A program made the position numbers and the translations under genes. The notes beneath the pieces are model-generated. The model saw nothing but the letters and a program-made list of their open reading frames with translations, searched no databases and was not told the DNA's origin. Shown here in pieces: positions 1-9,966 of a stretch of DNA of 64,000 nt; within the stretch, counting starts at the first letter, position 1; each line of letters begins with the position of its first letter. Source of the stretch: Pseudoscleropodium purum (Eukaryota > Streptophyta > Bryopsida > Hypnales > Brachytheciaceae); assembly GCA_963969395.1 (NCBI GenBank), contig OZ017797.1:5208001-5272000 (forward strand). Direction: 5' to 3'.

Positions 1-92
1 AATTAAATCAAATAAATAATCTTCTATATTATAATATAGCCTATATTGTAGTAAAAAATATAATATTTAATTTTTCATCTAATTTTATTATG

Positions 93-116
93 TATATATA
101 TATATATATATATATA
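93..116. repeat. (TA)12 microsatellite
   Basis: Twelve uninterrupted TA dinucleotides inside an AT-rich stretch. Confidence 0.95.
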
Positions 117-2096
117 ATTTAAAAATCAGTTATTTTAACATATCAAAGTTTTCTATATCAAAATTTCCATACAAATTTTTCCACAAATTGTACAAACCTA
201 TACAAAGTTGCTACAATACAAATATACAAATGTACGAATATACAAATATACAAATAAACCTGCAAAACAAAATAAAAAATGTTAGATAGATAAAACAAAT
301 CATTGAATTGAAATTCAAATATAAGCCAAATCATTGAACTGAAATCCTTCTTAGGAAAAATAATTGATAAAACAGTTATGCACATGTCAAGGTGATTGAA
401 ATTAACACAAATACATGTCACAAGGGAGGATCATAATGTGACCTTTTGCATTAGGTCTTCTTTAAGGCAAACCTAAAAAACCATCATCCCATAACCCAAT
501 GTGCCAAGTCCATAGCATCCTAACGAAGCAATTGAGTACAACAAAAACTACACAAGACCACAAAACATGCAATTTCAATGGTCTACATTGCACCTACCTT
601 CAATTAGCTCATCCCAAATATATTCAATTGGCTTTGGCGCATCAAAACCCAACAGGATTGTGAAAATTTCAACATCCAATTTGGTCAAGTAAAGACAATT
701 AAGAAGAACTATCTTGTTCAAACTCTCTCAATAGGAGATCTTATCTTGCACATAGCTTAGTTAGACCAAGTGCATCCAACAAGAAAGAATAGGGGATGAC
801 ATGAAGCTTACGTAGGGAACAATGAGTTACAAGGAAGGAGCAATATGTGCCATGAAATTGCAACACAGCTAGCATACCAACTAGAACCTTAGACTAACTG
901 ATGGTCACTTTGAACAACTCATTCAACTCCTCCCTCACAACATCTTCTTCTTTCTTCTTCTGTATACATGCAATCTTGAAAGCAATGATTTAGGGTTTTC
1001 CAAATTTCGGATTCTTTCGTCAATTAAGCAATCCAAAAAACATTGCAAATGTGAATTGCCTGACTCCATCACAACAACCGCAACAATCAATCAAAAATAG
1101 CAAACAATCTCACAATTTGTGAATGCAAACCTTTTGAGTAGCTTTGGGGTCTTTTGTTTTGTGCTTTGACCCGGGGTGATGGAGAATTTGAACAAGGTCT
1201 CAAACAAAATTCGATCAAAAATACAATTGCGATAAGTTCTACAACTCCAAGTTTCCAATACTAAAATTTAAGGCTTCATATTTCAGAACTAAAACTTGGC
1301 AAATAAAACTTGTACAAATCCCCAAATACAAAGCCAAGTGATATGTCTCCCAAAATAGACGTTTTCGAGATTCTCCTTAAAATTGCATTCGAACAACAAC
1401 TCAGAATTGAACCAAAAAAACTTAATAGCAACCAAAACAAGAAGCAAGTCAAATGGCCGATTGTACTTGAGGTATATTGTATATAAGCTTCCCACAAAAG
1501 AGAGTCACCCTTAGCTTCATCTTCATTGCATGAACCATCCATCGTTGAAGAAACATAGGAATACTAAAGCTTGTAGACACTGAAACTTGAAGCATTGTTA
1601 TGTATACTAGTCTTCTTCACCATACCAAACCACTATCACCATCACCACTATCTAAATCATACAAAAAATCTCACCCAACTTGATAACTTAGCATCTCCAT
1701 TAGATTCCAAAAAAAGAACCCTTGTTGGATTTAATGACAAGAATCCCAAGTTGAATATCTAAATCTATGTAAGTCTAATCTAAAGTGTAAGACTTATTTG
1801 AATCTAACCTACTTAGGTTTAATCCACCTAAGTCTAATCTAATTTAATGACTCAGTAATCAAAAATTAGTAATGTAAGAAAGTAAGAAATTAAGAAATTA
1901 GAATTTAAAATTAAAAAATATATATGTAAATGTAAAAAATAAAGCTTAAAATTTAAAATTTAAACATTTAAAAACTTTAAATTTAAGAATCTAAAGTAAA
2001 AAAAATAAAAAAATAAAAAGAAATAAATAATAATTAAAACATAAAAAGTTTTAAAAAAAGTTTTTTAAAGTTTTTAATTTTTTTTAAAAAGGGAGT

Positions 2097-2217
2097 CCAC
2101 CTAGGGTGGGGGCTCTCTAGGTGGTGGACCAATTGGGGGTCCGCCTAGGTGGGGGCTCCTTGGTAGGCAAGGGTTCCCATCCAAGGGTGCTCCTAGCTTG
2201 CGGTCCACCCTAGGTGG
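2097..2217. repeat. GC-rich inverted repeat with CCACCTAGGGTGG arms
   Basis: A 13-base arm at 2097-2109 is repeated exactly as its reverse complement at 2205-2217. The interior repeats related words (a second GTCC-GCCTAGGTGGGGG copy near 2139-2155), so the 121-base island is an imperfect palindrome and partly a direct repeat. Its GC content is far above the flanking A/T runs. It carries no gene; it may be a small foldback element or a fragment of a minisatellite. Confidence 0.7.
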
Positions 2218-4482
2218 TAGCATATAAGTCTAGTGTTAGACAAAATTAAATTGCATTAGTTGAGTATGAATAGAGTTGTAGATAAAATTTAGAAACTCAA
2301 ATTTGTGTAGAGTCAATGCGAAGTCATTGCCATAGTCTCTATCCAAAGGATGAGCCAATAAAAATAAAAATCTCAAATACGTAAGGAGACTTGGGACGAT
2401 TAGACCCATGGTAGCCAGTTGGTCCCCTCTTACTAAGGTAAAATAGCCCATCATGGTTAGAATTGCTAGTTTGTTTTCATGTACAAAATTCCCCCACACA
2501 TACAAACAAGTTTGAGAAATACCAATAACAATTGAAATCATATTTTTTCAAAAAAGTATGAATTTGCTTTGATTTTTTGAAGTGTTCACCCCAAAACAAA
2601 ACCAACAAAACTTGTATCTATAATGGTCGCCTTCTTCACCTAAAGCAACCAAATTATTTTCTAATTTGGAGGGCCTTAAAAAAGTCATTTTCTTCAATGA
2701 TTTACATTGAAAAAGCTAGGTGTTCCTAATGGGGTCACTAATCACCTCAATAGTGTCAAGTGAGACATTGATGATGATCCAAAATTTCATAAACTGATAA
2801 TAACCGTCATGGGGTCATCTCTTAGGTGTCCATCATGGGTCATTTGACTATAATGGGTTGTTTTACCTTATTGACTTGCTCACCGGGTGCCATTGAACCT
2901 TTTTCATTGTTGGACTCGTTTACCAAGCCATTGTATCCCTCTTACAAGCTGATTTGGGATGACAAGAGACCCTAGTACTAGAGAATGGGAAGGGGTTTGC
3001 AATTTTTGCATATTAGGAAGCCTTGAAGCAAGCCTATAGAACAAGTTGGTCTACAAAATCTACACACCCTTGCCCACTCTTTGGCTTTAAGTCTAGAGAG
3101 TGTAGAATCCATAGAATTGTAGCATAATTGGCAAGCTCTTCAAGGTGTCGATTCTATAAAGTAATCAAGTGCAAAATGAGCCAAATAAGGGGCCCCCATC
3201 TTAACATGGCCACCTTGGCCCCTCTTCCTGAACCTTTGAATCCCTTAATATTATTGACTTGCTCATTGGACCATTAAAGGGTAATATGCTCTTCAAGCAA
3301 CCAATGTAAGAGTTGATTGCCTTTTGGGGGAAGCTAAATCCCTTCAAATAATTTTTTGAAAATTTTTGGAGGAAAGAAAATAATGGATTTGACATCAAAC
3401 CCAAGTCCTTTCATGAATTTTTTAACCTTCATGGAATTATATTATTTACAAATTTTTGAAGTTGAAACACAGTGGTCACTATTTAAAAGCAACTGCCTCC
3501 TAAAATGTATATTGTTGATACATTGAAGAAAGCAAAATATAACTCTATCTCATGATTACTTTTACAACATGGGCACCTTTAGAGCAAACTACTTATCCTT
3601 TTGTAGTGGACTCGCTTACTAAGCCATTGGACCCTTCTTTATTGTTGAATTACTCACTGGGCCATTGCTTAGAGCAACAAGACTTTTCTCACTATTGGAC
3701 TTGGGACAATTGGGTGTAAGAACTTGAGATTTTGGGTTTTGCATGCTAACTTTGGTTGGAGATGAAATTATGGTTTAAAAATTCTAAATGGTGTTTGGGA
3801 AGATGAAACTTAACTAAAATTTCTCAAAATGCTTGTTTCAAAAAAACAAACTTAACTAAAATTTGGCTTAATAAGAAGAGAAAGTGTGCTTGCTGAATGG
3901 TAAAGAAATGATTCATATGGGATTTTTAACCATTTAAAAAATAGACTAAGAAATATGAGTTCAAAGCTTCATTGTCATGGATGCTTATGAGAAATAAAAA
4001 GGGTAAAGAACAAAACAAATATCACAATATCTAGATGATTACATACAAAGCCAAAGCTTTGCCATTGGTTAGGATATAAACATAGAACATGTAGAAGAGG
4101 TAAGGGACCTTAACACAAACCGGCATGATTTTGTAAGTCAAGGCTCTAGGGAGAATTCTCCAAAAATGGAGATTCTTATGCAAATGAGCTTACCAAGTGT
4201 AAAACAACAACTACAAAACATTGACTTAAGAGTTTTAAAACTACAAATGTTACCAAATAAAAGTTACAAAACAAATTCTCAATTTTTGAAAGAGCGCAAG
4301 AATTATTGTGAATAATCAAATATCCAATATTAGGAAAATTAGAGTCATTTAAAATTAAGCTAAAAAATTCTTAAAATTTTATATAGAATGAAAAATTTCC
4401 ATGAAGAACCTCAAATGTGTGAAGTATGAGGATTTTGGTGAGGAAATTGGATGAACTTAACTTCAACCATGTTTACATCACA

Positions 4483-5437
4483 TTAACCCCTAAACATCCA
4501 AACTGTGATTTTTGGCAACATAGAAATTTTGGGCAACTCACTAAGAATGGAGTTTTTATTTATTTTTCTTTGAAATTTTAACATAATATATGCCTAAGGA
4601 ATAGCTTCAAGGCCCAACAATTTTCATAATTTTTGACTACATGGTTAAAGAGTTATTGTATGATATGTACTTTTCATTGCTTGACGGGTAGCTTGGGTAG
4701 CAAAAAAAACTTCTTTAAAAATCCTTTTTTTAATAAATTAAAATTTGAAATTGGTTCTCAAAATTTACATCTACTTGGAAAGCTTTGAATCATTCCATTT
4801 TGATCAATGAGTCAAAAGTTATGACGAATTTTAGTTTATGAGAGTTTGTGGGTTGTTATTGAATCTCTACTATAAAACAAACTTTGAAGTCTTTTATCTA
4901 ACTCAATTTTCAATATTTTTGGAAAAAAATAAAAGCATTGGGTGTGGATTGTTTATCACAACATTACAACCATTGGGATTGGATTTTTCAGTTCTATAAA
5001 TAAATTGTTAACAATTTAGTATTTTGAATCATTCTCTATTCCTTTCTACTTACTATTTTTTTCCTATATATTGTATAATTCCAAATGATCTGAAATTTTT
5101 CAAGCATGTAGACAACTTGACTTGAAAAATTAATTCAAAAAGTAACCACCATGTTGGACATTTTTTCAAACAATTGTGACCTTTTGAAGTGCATCTGCCT
5201 ACATTTTCGCAGGGCCTCCAAAAGGAAATTTGTCACTTCAGATGCTAATATCTTGCAATCTACATAATGGAAATTTCTGAAATTTTTTCCACAAATTTTC
5301 AGACAAGCTTAATACAAGATCCTATGATTACATGTGTCCAAAAATGTTTTTTTTTTCTAAAGCTTGGAACATGTACTAGAAATGGTAGTTTGGAAGTGAT
5401 TTTGGTGAAAACATAGTCAACATCATTTAGGGGTTAA
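4483..5437. mobile_element. Non-coding TIR element, TTAACCCCTAAA family, copy 1 (955 bp)
   Basis: The stretch begins with TTAACCCCTAAA and ends with TTTAGGGGTTAA, a perfect 12-base terminal inverted repeat. Its body can be followed almost end to end in the copy at 48883-49815, and in parts in the copies at 42867 and 43951. No transposase-like reading frame is present, so it looks non-autonomous. I see no clear target duplication, and the superfamily cannot be assigned. Confidence 0.6.
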
Positions 5438-5917
5438 TTTAATCCCACCTTGCAAGTATAATCACTTTCTAAACTTTGGGAATAGTTGGGAATTAAAGTG
5501 TATATAAGTATCTAAATGGAATACCCTTTGTTTTGTTAGTTAATATCAAACTCAAATATAATCATCTTCAAGGCCCAAATGAAAGGTGTGTGAATGACAA
5601 AATTCACTACAAGGACATAGTCATTCACATATAAAACACTATAAAAATTCTAAAAATAATCCAAATGACTTGAAACTTCTAATGCATGTATATCTAATGA
5701 CCATGTATATATATATACACACATAGTTTACTATTTTCAAATATTATTATTCTATCCCTCAATCAAATGGGGTGTTACTTTTGAAGAGCCAAAATATGGT
5801 TGAAATATCTACTGAGCTTATGAGTGATATAGAATGAAATTTGACTTTTTTTTCTCCTATGATTTCATTCTTCAAAAAAGAAAAAGATTGAAATGCTTTC
5901 ACTAAGAACTATCATTG
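5438..5917. other. AT-rich spacer
   Basis: No gene seen. A short alternating TA/CA tract lies near 5704-5725. Confidence 0.6.
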
Positions 5918-6196
5918 CATTAGAGGATTTTTAACAACTTTAGAGGGCTGCGAGTTCCCTAGACTGTCAGCGTTGGAGGAACAGCCTTGTAGCTCATGCC
6001 TAATGTGGCATGGCGACTGCCACGTCACCAACAATTTTATTTTTTTTAAATTAAAAAGAAATTCTACTTTCTTTTCCATTCTAAACTTAAAATATTTTTT
6101 TTCAAAAAAAAAAAAATTGATAGCAGGAATAGCAAGAACAGGGTTGGGAGAACAAACCTAAAATGGCTCTCCCAACCCCCTTGAAATCCTCTAATG
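5918..6196. mobile_element. MITE with CATTAGAGGATTT terminal inverted repeats (279 bp)
   Basis: The 13-base left end at 5918-5930 reappears exactly as its reverse complement at 6184-6196. A second copy of nearly the same length lies at 48526-48800 with imperfect ends. Both share an internal GACTGCCACGTCA word followed by a T/A-rich centre. No coding capacity. The target duplication is not obvious. Confidence 0.65.
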
Positions 6197-6277
6197 GTTG
6201 ATTCAACTTTAGGATGTTTCCATACTCCAAGGCTACAACCACTCATTCCCAAGTTTGTTTTCCAAAGCATGCTCTAT

Positions 6278-6659
6278 AGTAAATTCCTCAAAAAGTTCGA
6301 CACTTCATAGACTTTGGTGACCATACTTTGACTCCAAGACTGGTAGTTCAGTTAAGGTGAACTAGCCCATTACCACCACCCTACCCAATTCCGCCATCGT
6401 TTACCCATGGGATACATTCCAGAAGTTAAATGTATCACATAGGTACGTGATGACGGAAGTGGGTAGGGTGGTGGTAATGGGCTGGTTCACCTTACTCGGA
6501 ATCTGCAGAAACCCGTTAGAAGACACTTCCTATAATGTATTGTATGTGTGTTTTTGTTCTTTCATCTCCAGGGCTTTGCCCTCGGCTCCCACAGTTTGTT
6601 CATGATTCAATTCTGGAATGAACTCCGGTTTAAAGAAAAAAAAAAAAAGCATGATCTAT
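6278..6659 (+). mobile_element. Probable retroposon: poly(A)-ended insert with near-perfect 12-base target duplication
   Basis: A run of 13 A residues ends at 6648. The 12 bases that follow and include its last A (6648-6659) match 6266-6277 at 11 of 12 positions (AGCATG-C/A-TCTAT). The insert between them would be about 370 bp. Its 3' part (6540-6635) reads like the tail of a plant non-LTR retroelement, but I cannot name the family. A hairpin MITE at 6353-6494 lies inside it. There is no open reading frame, so this would be a 5'-truncated LINE copy or a SINE. Confidence 0.45.
6353..6494. mobile_element. 142-bp near-perfect foldback (MITE or small-RNA-type hairpin)
   Basis: The left arm 6353-6418 pairs with the right arm 6429-6494 over 66 bases with only a handful of mismatches, leaving a 10-base loop. 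The ends read TAAGGTGAAC and GTTCACCTTA, which suggests a TA target with AGGT-type ends, as in other MITEs of this window. The high identity of the arms points to a young insertion or to maintenance of the stem. A transcript would fold into a long double-stranded hairpin. Confidence 0.8.
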
Positions 6660-6999
6660 TGAAATTACCTTACTTTAGATTATAAACAGATAGGTTACCA
6701 GCTGAGGTTGAAGTGTTCAACAGTCCGTCTGCAGGACATCGAAGTTATCAATAAAATAGACTTTTAGACCTCTTACACAACTTTTGCTTACAACATTCGA
6801 TCGTCAGTCTTGTACTTCACTTACGTTTCACTTTCATCTGCACATTTTGCTGACCTGCGAGCGTGGGACTGAAAAAAATCACAATCCTGTCATGGCTGTG
6901 CACACAATTTCACTGATCTGACCTCATTGCCCTCAGAGCTGTTGGGCAGCTATATTGTGAAGAGAGGTGAGAGTATGGGACAGCTTACATAAGTTAGAC

Positions 7000-7427
7000 A
7001 GAAACTGACTGGGATTGTTTCATTGAATGATAGCACATTGATTCCACACATGTTCTGGAGCAATGTAAGGCAATGTAAATTTTTTTTCTGGCATGTAGGA
7101 AGATAGAAATCATGGGGACTGCATTTTTTTTTTTTGTGATTTTATACCTTGAAATGAAATTTTTATAAGTTTCAGAAGCCATAAGTTGGTTTGGACTCAT
7201 ACCCAACATGCAACCGACTCTTCCAACTCCAATCATTCAAGATCTACTTTCCCTGCTTATTACTATGGAATGTGTGTTGTAATCTTATTAATTCCAACTT
7301 TGAAAAGGAGAAATTGACAAAAAAAACATTTTAAGCTTTGGGTTGGAAATTCGTTCCAGCTTTGGCTACAAATAGTTGCACCCTATAGGTTGAATATTGC
7401 TCCTTGATCAAGAATGGGTGGTTTTGC
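7000..7427. mobile_element. Degenerate MITE copy, GGTAGAACCACC family
   Basis: The body matches the copy at 30446-30831, with shared landmarks such as the ACACATGTTCT word, the CCAACTCCAATCATTCA region and the TTGAAAA-GAG tract. The right end (TGGGTGGTTTTGC, near 7415) is a mutated terminal repeat and the left end is eroded, so the limits are approximate. Non-coding. Confidence 0.5.
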
Positions 7428-8054
7428 TTGTAAATCCCTTTCCAAAATAAACAAAACTTTTGGTTTTCTTGATTTGTTTGCACTTGGCAATGCCTTTGAG
7501 TAGGGAACAAAGTTTTGGTCACATTTGATTTTCGAGACAAAAAAAAATATTAGAAATGCCATCAACTCTTCCAAGGGTAGGTTGATTAAGGTAGGAGGTT
7601 AGTAAATTGACTAGGTTCTAAATGCATCTCTTATCTAAGAACAAGTAACATGTTTTCAGAATTATCTATTAATATTGTCATTGATGAGTTAAGTAAGCTT
7701 AAGGGGACAATTTATGGACCTCCTACCTTACTACACTTTTTCATGTCTAGTTCTGTGTTGCTAACTTTGTAGGATGGTAAACATTTGGAATTGTAATTAG
7801 TGGAGTTATCAACGCTGGATGATAGACATTTCGTCTGCAAATTTGTAATTAGTGGAATTACCAACATTGAATGTCATTATTTATATATTGAATGAAGATC
7901 TTCATATGGCAAAAACAATACTACAGCTATAAATGATGAAGGTACAGAGTGAAGCGGAAGGATGGGGATAAGTTAATTCACTTGTAATATAGAAACATGA
8001 GGTGCAAAGACCAAGGCATTCGCAATGAGAAGACCCACAATTGGTATAAATAAT
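7428..8054. other. Spacer and start of duplicated block A
   Basis: No gene seen. From about 7765 the sequence matches the left ends of the other kinase blocks. It contains two near copies of a TTGTAATTAGTGGA-TTA-CAAC word (about 7790-7870). A TATAAATA motif at 8045-8052 is kept at the same place in blocks B and C. Confidence 0.5.
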
Positions 8055-9070
8055 TGGTCATTTGACTCTTCTCGTTGGCCGTTTCCATGGACGACAGAAG
8101 CCATGTTTCCACAAAGTAGTGATCACAGCTGCGAAGTACTCCGTCCGTAACCATTTTGAGAGAGATACCTCCTTCATACGTCCAATCTGTTCTTCAAACT
8201 TGACACAATTGCCAAATTCCACCCTGCTAGTTGCCAAAGTTTTCCAATTTCTGCTGCACAATTCTGTCATGAGTTTCCAGATGCTGGCCCTCACATTCAC
8301 AACCCCTGAATGTCGTCTCAAAATGCTAGCTCCCCTCCCAGATATTCCAAATGACATTCCTCAAATTGCCTCCACTCTCAAAGCACACTGAGTCTTGAAC
8401 TCTGATGGATAAGAACCCGGAGACAATCGATCAGGTACCGCATACACTTTTCCAGGGCGAATTTCAAACCTCACATCACATTTCCAGAGAAAATTTCTGC
8501 CGTCAATATTCCAAAAACGGTAGACAAATTTGAGCTCTCACAAACAAAATCCTGTAATTCTGTGGTTTTAGTGCTGACGACGAGTCAATGGGACATTCGG
8601 AAAGGGACCGATGTAAACGCATCGTGCACATCCAATTCATATATAGAGTATACCTACTGGGCAGGTCATATTTGTTCAAGAAACAAAGCATGAAAAGCTT
8701 CTTACAATACCGACCGATTCGGTTCATGATGCCGCGTCCAAACATACCTCAGAAAAAATCGAAGCAACGCAGCGAAGACATGGTAAACAGTCCTAGTTGA
8801 ACAACGCATCAGAAACCCACATGAAACCAGGATCACAGACTTTGCTCTCAATTCTTGGTTGAATAGGAAGGAGCAATTGCTGATGCTAACTTAGACCTAT
8901 AAGTGACAAGTCATTTAATCTCAAAGAGCATAATTCCTGTTTCCCAGGAGCAAACCAACGTGAACCAATTGGAGAACCCACCTGGACAGGACGGGCAATA
9001 TATAATACCTGAAATAGCAGTGAGTTTCCGAAGTGGAGTAAATCATAATAATCTCCAGTGGACATCAATT
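8055..9070 (-). pseudogene. Remnant of an unidentified gene, divergent to kinase A
   Basis: Read on the minus strand, several short segments keep a protein-like frame that is also present in blocks B and C. They include CDPGFMWVSDALFN near 8830, a CPIDSSS...YRILFVRAQI segment near 8590-8520, a NFLWKCDVR...DRLSPGSYP segment near 8480-8400 and KFEEQIGRMKE near 8200. Between A and B the indels are multiples of three (for example 9 and 3 bases), which points to past coding selection on this strand. In A the segments are separated by stops and frame changes. I recognise no family. It could instead be a multi-exon gene whose introns I cannot define. Confidence 0.4.
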
Positions 9071-9296
9071 AAAATATTCATTCTAATTCCACGTCAGACC
9101 CACTCCGTAGGAAGAGTGCAATTGCCTCGTTCGTTGTTTGTGCAAAGCAATTTGCGTCTTCTGAATCATGGAGCATCTTGCCAAAGTTTTCCCTGGGTGA
9201 AGAGGATGGCTAGCAACGTCACCAGAAGATCCAAGACGGCCTGAAGCTTTGAAGCTCCGGGTGCGTGGTGTTGATGAAAACGAATTTTTTGAGTTC

Positions 9297-9306
9297 TTAG
9301 GGTTTA
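9297..9306 (+). promoter_or_regulatory. Telo-box-like motif in the kinase A leader
   Basis: TTAGGGTTTA, the reverse complement of a plant telo-box (AAACCCTAA), lies upstream of the leader intron. It is kept in block B (24994-25003) and is mutated by one base in block C (near 33297). In plants this motif is common in leaders of growth-related genes; its function here is inferred. Confidence 0.35.
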
Positions 9307-9488
9307 GGCGATCTCCACTGTCGGTACTCAACATGTGACCCTCGTTCTCATGCGTCTGTGCGGGCAGATCGGAGGCCTGAATCGCGTGAAAGACCCTGCT
9401 TGACGTGTGCAGCAATCGGTTGGCGCACACCACTCTCGTCTGCAGCCTCGAAGTAATCCCTAAATTGCCAGGTCCAGCAGCCTTGTCG

Positions 9489-9938
9489 GTACGCTTTCTA
9501 TCTGTTTAGCCAAAGCTTCATTTCTCAGGGTTTGCGCTTCTCAGTTTATCCTCTTGTGGTTCTAAGGAGCCGTTCTACTTTTCGGTCGCGAAAGGACTCT
9601 GGTGAAGGCTGACGTTGATCGATTTGGTTTCGATTCACCGTGTTGGATTATCTTCCAAGGAGATTTTAAATAGTGAACTAGGTGGTTTGGCGTGAAGGCT
9701 TGTATGCGTTTTCCCACGATGCTCGAATGGTTTTTGTTGTGGATGTGATCGAATGGTGCTAAGTTGCTTCAATTCTTGATGTTGGAAGAAATTGGCCATA
9801 ATGTAATAACTTGTAAAACTAGGTTTGGAGAATCTCGTTTCAATAAATTAAATGCTGCTTTGCATATATAGTGAGGGAGGCTTTCTCTGCAGTTGGTTTT
9901 TGAATAAAATGTGAAGTATGCTGCATGTGATTTTACAG
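9489..9938 (+). other. Inferred 5' leader intron of kinase A
   Basis: A donor (GTCG followed by GTACGC) and an acceptor (TGTGATTTTACAG) bracket 450 bases. The corresponding sites are preserved in blocks B (450 bases) and C (439 bases), where the donor reads GTAAGC or GTAAGT. The intron would end just upstream of the kinase start region, so it splits the 5' untranslated region. Confidence 0.55.
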
Positions 9939-9966
9939 AGAGTCGGTGGACTCCAGGGTAGAGGTG

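Larger units (their letters stand above)
1..4482. other. AT-rich intergenic region without a recognisable gene
   Basis: No reading frame here resembles a known protein, and the longest open frames are short and of low-complexity composition. The stretch is AT-rich throughout, with long A/T runs near 1860-2090. Two structures stand out and are listed separately: a TA microsatellite near the left end and a GC-rich inverted repeat near 2.1 kb. It is most likely decayed repeat DNA. Confidence 0.6.

Noticed and set aside
158..7574. Many 60-100-codon open frames in the left AT-rich part
   Set aside because: Low-complexity residue content, overlapping frames, no family resemblance and no splice-site support; they look like chance frames in AT-rich DNA.
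8062..8391. Plus-strand frame of 109 codons downstream of the TATAAATA motif
   Set aside because: It does not start with ATG and is not kept in frame among blocks; the minus strand shows the conserved pattern instead.
9297..9306. Interstitial telomere repeat
   Set aside because: Only one TTAGGGTTTA unit; better seen as a telo-box-like motif.
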